From Pseudomonadota bacterium (lineage in GTDB: Bacteria > Pseudomonadota > Alphaproteobacteria > Acetobacterales > Acetobacteraceae): a stretch of 32,629 nt of DNA. The notes beneath the pieces were generated by a model. It had not been told where the DNA came from, did no database searches, and saw only the letters and a list, made by a program, of their open reading frames with translations. The DNA lies in the NCBI GenBank assembly GCA_021805545.1, contig JAJZFB010000082.1, positions 1 through 32,629 on the forward strand, read 5' to 3'. The position numbers and the translations under genes were made by a program. This document shows, in pieces, positions 18,102-25,168 of this stretch. The number at the start of each line of letters is the position of its first letter. Position 1 is the first letter of the stretch.

Positions 18102-18641
18102 CTATTTGGGCGCCAGCACCATAACCATCTGGCGGTTTTCCATTTTCGGCATCTGCTCGACCTTGGTGTCAGCCTCCATGTCGCCACGGATGCGCTCCAG
18201 CACTTTCACGCCAAGTTCCTGGTGGGCCATTTCACGCCCGCGGAAACGCAGCGTGACCTTCACCTTGTCGCCCTCGCCGATAAAGGTCTTCATGGCGCGC
18301 AGCTTCACCTGGTAGTCGTTCTCGTCGATATTGGGGCGGACTTTCACCTCCTTGATTTCGACGATTTTCTGCTTCTTGCGTGCCTCGTTACGCTTTTTCT
18401 GCTGTTCGTACTTGAACTTGCCGTAATCGAGGATCTTCGCCACCGGCGGCTCGGCATTGGGGCTGATCTCGACCAAATCCAGCCCCACGGCATAGGCGCG
18501 GGCAATGGCGTCGCGGGTGGACAGCACCCCGATCATCTCTCCATCCTGGTCGATCAGCCGCACCTGCGGGATTCTGATTTCTTCGTTGACCCTGGGCCCT
18601 TCGCGCGATGGCGGGGCGGGTGGCGCTGGCGGTCTGGCTAT
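18102..18641 (-). CDS. infC: Translation initiation factor IF-3, apparent AUA start
   Basis: IF-3 binds the 30S subunit, keeps it free of 50S and rejects wrong start codons. The C-terminal domain ([41 protein letters not shown]) and the N-terminal domain ([40 protein letters not shown]) are complete. The frame continues upstream of the first GTG (18563) through [10 protein letters not shown], a conserved IF-3 N-terminal segment, so translation must begin further up. No in-frame ATG, GTG or TTG exists before the next stop. ATA 18641 lies 8 bases after a perfect AGGAG (18650-18654 on the complement) and gives 179 residues. IF-3 genes are known for rare start codons (AUU in E. coli) used for autoregulation. 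The usual rpmI-rplT partners are not downstream. Confidence 0.95.
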   Translation of the reverse strand: MARPPAPPAPPSREGPRVNEEIRIPQVRLIDQDGEMIGVLSTRDAIARAYAVGLDLVEISPNAEPPVAKILDYGKFKYEQQKKRNEARKKQKIVEIKEVKVRPNIDENDYQVKLRAMKTFIGEGDKVKVTLRFRGREMAHQELGVKVLERIRGDMEADTKVEQMPKMENRQMVMVLAPK

Positions 18642-18875
18642 TGTGAAGTCTCCTGTTACGGTTTGCGGCTCTTCGCTTAGGGCAAAATGGTGCAGAAAAG
18701 CAATCCACCATGGCGGGTGAATTACAATTCATGCCTTGGGGGATGAATTTGCCGTGGAATCACCTAAATTAGTGTTAAAACGAATACACGGGCAAAATGG
18801 CCGGGCTGGCTTAGTTGTGCGCCATTTTGGTACTTATGTTAAGCATTTCAAGGTCTTTTCTACAGGAGAGGGGCC

Positions 18876-19742
18876 ATGCTCATCAACAATCCGGTAACCT
18901 GGGTGGCAAGCCAGTTCAGCGCCGCCGAAGCCTTGGGCAGCACACCGGCCCAAGAATATTTCGCCAGCACCAACGCTGGCGTGCCCCCCTTGCAGCGCAT
19001 AGGCGCGGGCGCGGTATGGGGTGCGCTACGGGCCGGTTGGGCCGATACAAGCAAGGGCCGGGCCGATTTGGTGATGTTGTGGCTGATCTACCCGGTAATG
19101 GCGGTATATCTGGCCGCGACCGATTATTACGGACAGCTGGTGCTGCTATTGCTGCCAGTAGCCACGGGATTTGCCCTGGTGGGGCCGCTTTTCGCCGTGG
19201 GCATGTATGAGATGAGCCGCCAGCACGAGTTGACGGGCGAACTGCACTGGACGGATGGGTTCAAGGTACTGCGTTCGCCCTCGATTGGCGCCATTGCCGG
19301 GCTGGGCCTGGGGCTTATCGCGCTGTTTGCCGCCTGGCTGGCGGTGGCGGCAGGCATCGCCCGGCTTAGCCTGGGGCCGGACATCCCCACCGGCCTCGGG
19401 TTTTTCGCCACCGCCTTCGGCACGGCACCGGGCTGGGCGATGCTCGGGCTGGGCACGGCGGCAGGCGGGGTGTTCGCCGTGCTGGTGCTGGTGCTCTCCA
19501 GCGTCTCTTTCCCGCTGCTGCTGGACCGCCCGGCCACGCTGGGGGTGGCTATCCGCACCTCGGTGCATGCTGTGCGGCTGAATACCGGCGCCATGGCCCT
19601 ATGGGGCGTTGTGGTGGCGCTGGGGCTGCTGCTTGGCAGCATCCCCGCCTTCGCCGGGCTAATTGTGGTGCTGCCGGTGCTGGGGCATGGGACATGGCAT
19701 TTATACCGGGCCATGGTGCCCCCGGCTGCACGGGCGCCCTAG
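18876..19742 (+). CDS. DUF2189 family integral membrane protein
   Basis: A 288-residue inner-membrane protein with about six hydrophobic helices. The pattern WGALRAGWADTSKGRADL (about residues 48-65), YPVMAVYLA, then GFALVGPLFAVGMYEMSRQHE and FKVLRSPSIGAIAGLGLGL is that of the DUF2189 family, common in alphaproteobacteria and of unknown function. Later helices are glycine/alanine/leucine-rich, and DRPATLGVAIRTSV-AVRLN is a conserved cytoplasmic segment. The start ATG 18876 is preceded by AGGAGAGG. Upstream there are 234 bases shared divergently with infC. The TAG stop codon is supplied by repeat element B (19739-19804). No enzymatic motif is visible. Confidence 0.85.
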   Translation: MLINNPVTWVASQFSAAEALGSTPAQEYFASTNAGVPPLQRIGAGAVWGALRAGWADTSKGRADLVMLWLIYPVMAVYLAATDYYGQLVLLLLPVATGFALVGPLFAVGMYEMSRQHELTGELHWTDGFKVLRSPSIGAIAGLGLGLIALFAAWLAVAAGIARLSLGPDIPTGLGFFATAFGTAPGWAMLGLGTAAGGVFAVLVLVLSSVSFPLLLDRPATLGVAIRTSVHAVRLNTGAMALWGVVVALGLLLGSIPAFAGLIVVLPVLGHGTWHLYRAMVPPAARAP

Positions 19743-19804
19743 TGTGACGGTTCTGAAATTCGTGATGTGAAATATCGCGAATTTCAGAAGCTGAATTACA
19801 CTAG
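19739..19804. repeat. 66-bp palindromic element, copy B
   Basis: It is the same element as copy A (17896-17961): CTAG ends, TTCTGAAATTCG/CGAATTTCAGAA inner arms, same length, three base differences, and the shared extension GCTTATTGATTTTT to the right. The left CTAG provides the stop codon of the DUF2189 gene. Identity with copy A breaks at 19818, a few bases before the stop of the converging DUF1993 gene (19823), so this copy has lost or never had the AATCAATAA arm. Confidence 0.85.
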
Positions 19805-19822
19805 CTTATTGATTTTTGTCAT

Positions 19823-20344
19823 CTACGCCGTTGGCGTCATGAACCTTGCCAGATGGGCGAGATAATCCTTCTTGCCGATGGGCAGGCCTTTATGGCGCAG
19901 AATATCGTACGATGTTACGTAATGGAAATAAAAATTCGGCACGAGCCAGCGGTGCAGGAAGTTCACACCGTCTATATCCAGCACCATGGGCGGCTGCAGC
20001 GGCATGTTGATGCGGCGGGCTTCAGCGCCCGCGAATTCCAGCTCGGTAAGGGCCGCCAGGCTTTTCTGGGTGCCTTCGGCCAAAGCCTGCAGGCCTGGCA
20101 AATCCAGCTCCTGCACGGCGGGGCGGCCAGCGACCTCGCGCCCCATGAGCCGCGCAGTGCCGCTGCTGGCATGAAAGCAGGCAAGCTGCACCTGGGTGCT
20201 GAGGGGAAACATATCCGGGTACAGGCTTGCGGCGGGCAGTTTGGCGGCATCTTCGCGCTGGCTGGCCTGGGCGAGAATGGCGGCCAGGCTGCCGAGCGAG
20301 GCAGAGAAGGCTTCGGCGCTGGCGGCATAAATGGCATGGGACAT
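19823..20344 (-). CDS. DUF1993 family protein
   Basis: A 173-residue soluble protein of the DUF1993 family (PF09351), predicted to be a four-helix bundle related in fold to DinB/YfiT-like proteins. Recognisable segments are the N-terminal helix with LGSLAAILAQA, YPDMFPLSTQVQLACFHASS with family-typical Asp/Met/Phe residues, and the C-terminal HRWLVPNFYFHYVTSYDILRH followed by GLPIGKKDYL. The His and Tyr residues in this last part are where related bundles bind metal, but no metal site is proven. The start ATG 20344 lies 10 bases after GGAGG; the upstream in-frame extension to 20425 runs through a non-coding hairpin and is rejected. Function is unknown. Confidence 0.85.
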   Translation of the reverse strand: MSHAIYAASAEAFSASLGSLAAILAQASQREDAAKLPAASLYPDMFPLSTQVQLACFHASSGTARLMGREVAGRPAVQELDLPGLQALAEGTQKSLAALTELEFAGAEARRINMPLQPPMVLDIDGVNFLHRWLVPNFYFHYVTSYDILRHKGLPIGKKDYLAHLARFMTPTA

Positions 20345-20415
20345 CGTTACTGATCCTCCGGCATTTTGCGCCTTTATGCGCCGCACAATAGAGCGCGTCC
20401 AGCGCTTGCCTGCAG

Positions 20416-20454
20416 GTAATACCAACGGTCATGCTCAATGACCGTTGGTATTAC
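20416..20454. repeat. Perfect 17-bp inverted repeat with 5-base loop
   Basis: Arms at 20416-20432 and 20438-20454 are perfect reverse complements (GTAATACCAACGGTCAT and its complement) around loop GCTCA. It lies between two minus-strand genes, 22 bases past the ArsC-family stop and 71 bases before the DUF1993 start. No T-run follows on the minus strand beyond the stem, so it is either a processing/stability hairpin or a dispersed palindromic repeat instead of a classical terminator. Confidence 0.85.
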
Positions 20455-20476
20455 GCGGCGGCGTTGCGCGTTGCGG

Positions 20477-20842
20477 CTATCTGGCGCTTTTCGCCGCGAA
20501 AAATGCGGCATATTGCTCCGGGCGGAAACCCGCCAGCAGCTCATCCCCCCGCGCCAGCACGGGGCGCTTGATCATCGCGGGCTGTTCCAGCATCAACGCC
20601 ACGGCCTTTTCCTCGTCCAGATTTTCTTTTCGTGCCTCGGGCAATTTTCTGAATGTGGTGCCAGCGCGGTTAAGCAATGCCTCCCAGCCCAGCGCCTTCA
20701 CCCAGCCCTCCAGCACGGGCCGCTCAATGCCAGCGGCCTTATAATCGTGGAACACATATACGGCCTTGTGCGCGTCCAGCCAGTCACGCGCCTTCTTCAT
20801 CGTATCGCAATTTTTTATGCCGTAGAGCGTTATGTTACTCAA
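20477..20842 (-). CDS. ArsC/Spx/YffB family thioredoxin-fold protein
   Basis: A 121-residue protein with the ArsC-family fold: LYGIKNCDTMKKARDWL (Cys at residue 12, single cysteine in the CxTM arrangement typical of YffB-like proteins), YVFHDYKAAGIE, and a C-terminal RPVLARGDELLAGFRPEQY segment equivalent to the arsenate-reductase IKRP region (IKRPVL). Members such as YffB are glutathione-dependent reductase-like proteins without clear arsenate function; Spx regulators are related but have a CxxC. The best start is TTG 20842, 8 bases after AAGGAA (20851-20856 on the complement). The longer in-frame extension to 20998 runs into repeats and looks non-coding. There is no ars operon nearby. Confidence 0.88.
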   Translation of the reverse strand: MSNITLYGIKNCDTMKKARDWLDAHKAVYVFHDYKAAGIERPVLEGWVKALGWEALLNRAGTTFRKLPEARKENLDEEKAVALMLEQPAMIKRPVLARGDELLAGFRPEQYAAFFAAKSAR

Positions 20843-20963
20843 GGTGCTGCTTCCTTTATGCCAAAACCCGCATGGCTGCCCAACGGCAGCCCATAGCAGT
20901 ATAGCCGTTATCGTGTGTGCATAACCCCATGCTAAAATCTGAATCCGGCTCTCAATCAATGCC

Positions 20964-20988
20964 GTAGAGCGCGATTCAGACTTTCGGA
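20964..20988. repeat. Dispersed AGAGCGCGAT element, left-half copy 3
   Basis: GTAGAGCGCGATTCAGACTTTCGGA matches the left half of copies 1 and 2 (TAGAGCGCGATTC and the following TTTCG block) and then stops. The conserved right half is missing and is replaced by a 16-base tandem repeat (20989-21043). The preceding CAATCAAT also resembles the sequence before copy 2. Confidence 0.65.
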
Positions 20989-21043
20989 GCTCTCTCAACT
21001 CGGCGCTCTCTCAACTCGGCGCTCTCTCAACTCGGCGCTCTCT
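20989..21043. repeat. 16-base tandem repeat ending at the emrB stop
   Basis: Three perfect copies of GCTCTCTCAACTCGGC (20989-21004, 21005-21020, 21021-21036) are followed by a seven-base partial copy (21037-21043) that reaches into the emrB stop codon (21042-21044, minus strand). The array is immediately downstream of emrB in transcription direction and borders dispersed-element copy 3. Confidence 0.95.
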
Positions 21044-22601
21044 AATGCAACGCCTGAGCCTTTTCCTCGTCTGACACCTTAACCTGTATTTTGTTTGGGC
21101 GCAGCACCAGCACAAGCGGCATCACCACCACGGTAATGACCAGCATCAGCTTGAAGTCGTCCGAATAGGCGATGATGTTGGCTTGATTGTTGATAACGGC
21201 GTCCAGCGCCGCGGCGCCGGCGGCCGTGGCGGGGTTCCAAAACTGGCTAACCGCCCCGCTTTGCAGCGCGCGGTTGAAGGGGGTGATGACACTGCCAAGG
21301 ATTTGGTGATTGACCTGTGTATTGGATTGCAGCAGCGCACCGGTGATGGAAATGCCAAACGCGCTGCCAAGATTACGCAACAGGTTGAACACACCCGCCG
21401 CCTCCACCCGCAAGCCAGCCGGCAGCGTGGCATAAATAACCGTGCTGAGCGGCATGAAAATGAAACCCGCACCCAGGCCCTGCGTAATACCGTTAATGAT
21501 GATTTCCTCATGCGAAACATCCGGCGTCCAGCGTGTAAAGCTGAGCATGGCATAAATGGCGATGACAAAGCCGGTGCCGACCATCAGGCGCACGTCGATC
21601 TTGCCCAAAACCCGGCCGGCGATGAGCATGGCAATCATCATGCCAATGCCCCGCGGCCCGAGCAGAAAGCCGGTCATGATCACCGGGTCTCCGGCCAAAT
21701 TTTGCAAATAGGGCGAAAGCAACGCCAAAGTGGCGAACTGGTTGAGTCCGACGAGAAAAACCATGAATGTACCGATAACAAAATTAGAATCGGTGAACAG
21801 TTTTGGTGAAAGAAACGGCTCACGGCCCAGAAGCATTTGCACGACAAACACATAAAAGCTCGTTCCAGCCACCACAGCCTCAATGATGATCTCGGTGGAG
21901 CTGAACCAATCCACCACCTCGCCACGGTCGAACAAAAGCTGGATGGCGCCCACCGCAAGGCTGAGCGCGGCAAAACCCAGCCAAGCCACGAGCATGCGGT
22001 GGTTGCGCCGGGTCTCTTTAAGGTAGAATAGCAGCCCCAGCGCCGCCATTATGCCAAATGGCACATTGACGTAGAACACCCAGCGCCAAGAGAAATTCTC
22101 GGTCAGAAAACCGCCGATAAACGGGCCGGCGATGGGCCCGGCCTGCACGCCAATACCCCAGAAAGACATGGCCAGCCCACGCTTCTCGCGCGGGAATAAT
22201 TCCAGCAGCACGGTTTGTGAGAGAGGGATAAGAGCCGCGCCAAACGCGCCCTGGAGCAGACGGCACAGCACAATCTGATCCACCGACTGCGCCGCGCCGC
22301 ACAAGGCCGAAGCAATGGTGAAGCCGGCGATGGACGTGACGTAAACCCGCGTGCGGCCAAAGCGCGAGACCAGAAACCCTGTAGGCGCCGTCATGATGGC
22401 GGCGGCAACGATATAGCTTGTCAGCACCCAGTCTATTTCATCCTGGCTGGCCGACATGGAGCCTTGCATATAGGGTAAGGCCACATTGGCGATGGTGGTA
22501 TCCAGCGCCTGCATGAGCGTGGCCAACATGGTGCACACGGCAATAATAATAAGCCCCGCCCGGCCATAGGCGGGTTGCGCCTCGTCCTCGTCCTCGCTCA
22601 T
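21042..22601 (-). CDS. emrB: DHA2 family MFS drug transporter, EmrB type
   Basis: A proton-driven multidrug exporter with about 14 transmembrane helices in 519 residues, the DHA2/EmrB length. Family motifs include LMQALDTTIANVALPYMQ in helix 1 (motif D1), the loop 2-3 motif GFLVSRFGRTRVYVT (motif A), and motif C in helix 5 (GIGVQAGPIAGPFIGGFL), followed by WRWVFYVNVPFGI. The N-terminus is acidic (SEDEDEAQ). EmrB normally pairs with an EmrA membrane-fusion protein; none is adjacent, so it may act alone or the partner lies elsewhere. The start ATG 22601 has only a weak ribosome binding site. The stop codon abuts the 16-base tandem repeat. It follows mipZ on the same strand after about 160 bases. 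Confidence 0.93.
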   Translation of the reverse strand: MSEDEDEAQPAYGRAGLIIIAVCTMLATLMQALDTTIANVALPYMQGSMSASQDEIDWVLTSYIVAAAIMTAPTGFLVSRFGRTRVYVTSIAGFTIASALCGAAQSVDQIVLCRLLQGAFGAALIPLSQTVLLELFPREKRGLAMSFWGIGVQAGPIAGPFIGGFLTENFSWRWVFYVNVPFGIMAALGLLFYLKETRRNHRMLVAWLGFAALSLAVGAIQLLFDRGEVVDWFSSTEIIIEAVVAGTSFYVFVVQMLLGREPFLSPKLFTDSNFVIGTFMVFLVGLNQFATLALLSPYLQNLAGDPVIMTGFLLGPRGIGMMIAMLIAGRVLGKIDVRLMVGTGFVIAIYAMLSFTRWTPDVSHEEIIINGITQGLGAGFIFMPLSTVIYATLPAGLRVEAAGVFNLLRNLGSAFGISITGALLQSNTQVNHQILGSVITPFNRALQSGAVSQFWNPATAAGAAALDAVINNQANIIAYSDDFKLMLVITVVVMPLVLVLRPNKIQVKVSDEEKAQALH

Positions 22602-22760
22602 GCGCCGCGCTCGGTCTGCACGGCTGGTCTGGTCATGTTAATCGGTTTCATCCCTGCGGTAATTCGGCGTTTCATTCTGACAGGATGGTCCGGACAGGTG
22701 AAGCCTTATTTTCCGCTTTATCCGCTACCGGTATTTACGGTTTGCCGCCCGGTTAAAAAA

Positions 22761-23606
22761 TTAGGCCACCAAGCGCAGCCGGACCGGGGGCAGCTTGATG
22801 GCGGAGACCAGCGCCCGCACCTCGTTGCGCGCGGCCACGTGCGAGAGGCCCATGGCAATACCTATATTTGCCTCCCTCACATCCATTAGCGTAAGGCCTT
22901 GCAAATACAGCTCGCGGAAAATCACGCGCTCGCCAAAACCCTTGACGGTGCGAAAGCCGATGCGCTTGGCCAGCAATTCCAGCGTCTCACCCACATCGCG
23001 CTTGTTGCGCGCCTCGGATGCGGCGAGGCGGTTGCGCATCACAATCCAGTCGAACTTGCCGCGATCGCGGGTGAAGCGGGCCTTGCGGGCCTCCCACACC
23101 ATCTCGGAATAGATGCTGGGGTTTACGATATCGTGCTTATCCGGCTCGACTTTGGCCAGCATCGAGAAATCGACGAAGCTGTCATTGATCGGGGTGATCA
23201 GCGTGTCGGCATGGGAATGGCCGAAGCGGGAGAGATACGTGTCGGCACCGGGACAGTCCATGACGATGATCTCGGCGCCTTCGGCCTGCAACCCGGCCAC
23301 GGCATGGTTGAAGGCGGCACATTCCTCGGCTTCGGCCTCGCCCCGGTGCTCGTGGCTAGAGCGATGCACGGCGCGGAAGCTGGGCACAGGCAGATCCACC
23401 CCCTTGCTCTCGACGAAATGGCGCCGTGCCGCGAGCGCGCCGCCCAGCGTGCCCTGCCGGGCATCGAGGTCCATGGCGCCAACCTTATACCCCTCGCGCA
23501 GCAGGGAGACGATAATGTGAATGGCGGTGGTGGACTTGCCCGACCCGCCCTTCTCATTGCCTAATGCAATGAAATACGGGCGATTTATCACGGAAATCGT
23601 CGCCAT
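22761..23606 (-). CDS. mipZ: MipZ-type ParA-like division-site positioning ATPase
   Basis: MipZ forms a polar gradient by binding ParB and DNA and blocks FtsZ assembly away from mid-cell. The 281-residue product starts with the deviant Walker A GNEKGGSGKST (16-26, both Lys19 and Lys24 present), then MDLDARQGTLGGAL, and has the Walker B-like IVMDCPGADTYLSR. The conserved NDSFVDFSMLAKV segment and IVMRNRLAA are characteristic of MipZ and less so of plasmid ParA. ATG 23606 is preceded by AGGAGGGAAAGCC, a strong ribosome binding site. No parB is adjacent, matching the stand-alone location of mipZ in Caulobacter. Together with gcrA it points to a Caulobacter-like cell-cycle circuit. Confidence 0.94.
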   Translation of the reverse strand: MATISVINRPYFIALGNEKGGSGKSTTAIHIIVSLLREGYKVGAMDLDARQGTLGGALAARRHFVESKGVDLPVPSFRAVHRSSHEHRGEAEAEECAAFNHAVAGLQAEGAEIIVMDCPGADTYLSRFGHSHADTLITPINDSFVDFSMLAKVEPDKHDIVNPSIYSEMVWEARKARFTRDRGKFDWIVMRNRLAASEARNKRDVGETLELLAKRIGFRTVKGFGERVIFRELYLQGLTLMDVREANIGIAMGLSHVAARNEVRALVSAIKLPPVRLRLVA

Positions 23607-23714
23607 GGCTTTCCCTCCTGCGCAGCGGCACAGCTACAGCCTACCCGATTCGGCCGATTCGCAGCCATGGATTCGGTGTGGCGCCAAGTGCCGCCTGGGC
23701 AGGCTGTGCGTAGC

Positions 23715-24476
23715 CTATACGCCCGCGGCCATGCCGCCGGTTACGCGCAGCGTTTCGCCCGTGATGAATTTGGCTTGTGGCGAGGTGAGGAACATCATGG
23801 CTTCCACAATGTCGTCTTCCTTGCCGTCGGCATCGATCATCTGCATCGCCTTTACCCGCGCCTTGGTGGCGGGGGGCAATTCGGCGGCAATGGTTTCAGT
23901 CAGCATCAGGCCCGGAGAAATCGCGTTGACACGCACGCCGTCCGGCCCCAGCTCACGCGCGAAACTGATGGTGAGGCCCGCGACAGCGAGCTTGCTGTCG
24001 CCATAGGCCGAACCCCCCATATGCGCGGCGGAAGAAGAGATATTGACAATGCTGGCCCCTGCCCTGCCCCGCATATGCGGGGCAGCCTGCATGGTGCAGT
24101 TGACCACGCCAATCACATTCACCTCGAACAGGCGTTTTACCTTGGCAAGCCCCATCTTGAACATGGGCTGGCCGTATTCGTCGCTGTGCAGGCCCGCATT
24201 GTTAATGAGAATGTCGATGCCGCCATGAAAGGCGGCGGCGTGCTGCATTACCTCGGCCATGCGCGCCTCGTTTGTCACATCGCCGCCCAGCCCCGTGGCG
24301 GCAAAACCAGCGGCGCGGATTTCCGCCGCCGCCTGCTCCGCCACGGCACCATCTATGTCTACCAGCACGGCATGCGCGCCAGACCGCGCCAGCGCCAGGC
24401 CGAATGCCTTGCCAAAACCACGCCCGCCACCTGTGATGACAGCCGTGCGGCTGGCGTAGAAATTTGTGCTGGTCAT
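23715..24476 (-). CDS. Short-chain dehydrogenase/reductase (SDR) family oxidoreductase
   Basis: A classical NAD(P)-dependent SDR of 253 residues. It has the cofactor loop TGGGRGFG near the N-terminus, an Asp at the end of beta-2 (VLVDIDG, suggesting NAD preference), NNAG, the catalytic Ser in NISSSAAHMGG, and Tyr/Lys in the YGDSK motif, followed by the usual NAISPGLM. The end, FITGETLRVTGGMAAGV, is typical of FabG-like and acyl/alcohol dehydrogenase members. Start ATG 24476 was chosen over ATG 24488, four codons upstream. It is separate from the genes on either side by about 110-130 bases. Substrate unknown. Confidence 0.9.
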   Translation of the reverse strand: MTSTNFYASRTAVITGGGRGFGKAFGLALARSGAHAVLVDIDGAVAEQAAAEIRAAGFAATGLGGDVTNEARMAEVMQHAAAFHGGIDILINNAGLHSDEYGQPMFKMGLAKVKRLFEVNVIGVVNCTMQAAPHMRGRAGASIVNISSSAAHMGGSAYGDSKLAVAGLTISFARELGPDGVRVNAISPGLMLTETIAAELPPATKARVKAMQMIDADGKEDDIVEAMMFLTSPQAKFITGETLRVTGGMAAGV

Positions 24477-24608
24477 ACTTCGCCCCATATTATCTGGATT
24501 GCTTCTAATTCAACCGCCACAAAGGCTGCAAGCTGCAGCTTGCATCACGGCCTGGCATCCAGGCAGCGCAGTATCTGTTACTAAAAACACCAGATCGTTA
24601 TGAAATGC

Positions 24609-25151
24609 TCAGCCCAGCTTCACACGTTGCGCGAAAACCACGAAATTTTGCAGCATTTTGGCGAAAAATTCCCGCGTTACCGTATCCGTCAGCTTGCCAT
24701 CGGTAAATTTATGCGCCGCGCCGCCAATAAACACTTCCGGCTGGGCCAGCAACTGCACGGACAGCACACCCAGCGTATGACGAAGCACGTATTGCGCGCG
24801 CGCGGTTCCCAGCACCCCTGGCGAGACACCGCAAATGGCCGCAGGCTTGCCGCCCAGCACGCTGGGCGGGCGCGATGCCCAGTCCACGGCATTTTTAAGT
24901 GGCGCGGGAATGGAGGCATTATATTCCGGCGTTGCGAAGAGCAGCGCATCCGCTTCCAGGATTTGATCGCGCAAACGCTCCGCCGGTGCCGGGAATTTCC
25001 CATCACCTTCCAAATCCTGGTTGATGAGCGGCAGATCGCCAATTTCGGCGATGGTGAATTTATGCTCCGGCAGCAGCCCGGCGGCGTTGCGAAGGAGGGC
25101 GGTATTCCAAGAGGCCTTACGCAAACTGCCCGAAATACCAAGAATCTTCAT
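24609..25151 (-). CDS. NADPH-dependent FMN reductase (ChrR/YieF-like)
   Basis: A 180-residue flavodoxin-fold enzyme that reduces quinones, chromate or azo compounds with NAD(P)H. GISGSLRKASWN is the FMN phosphate-binding loop, LPLINQDLE follows, and ATPEYNASIPAPLKNAVDW is the second FMN-binding signature. SPGVLGTARAQYVLRHTL is typical of the family. ATG 25151 is preceded by GAGGAGGCGGGC. It lies 17 bases downstream of the nitronate-monooxygenase-like gene on the same strand, so both flavin enzymes probably share a transcript, possibly for detoxification of nitro or quinone compounds. That role is inference. Confidence 0.92.
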   Translation of the reverse strand: MKILGISGSLRKASWNTALLRNAAGLLPEHKFTIAEIGDLPLINQDLEGDGKFPAPAERLRDQILEADALLFATPEYNASIPAPLKNAVDWASRPPSVLGGKPAAICGVSPGVLGTARAQYVLRHTLGVLSVQLLAQPEVFIGGAAHKFTDGKLTDTVTREFFAKMLQNFVVFAQRVKLG

Positions 25152-25168
25152 GCCCGCCTCCTCAAACG

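Noticed and set aside
20843-20998. Longer N-terminus for the ArsC-family protein starting at 20998
   Set aside because: The extension passes into repeat DNA and has no family similarity, whereas TTG 20842 has a good ribosome binding site.
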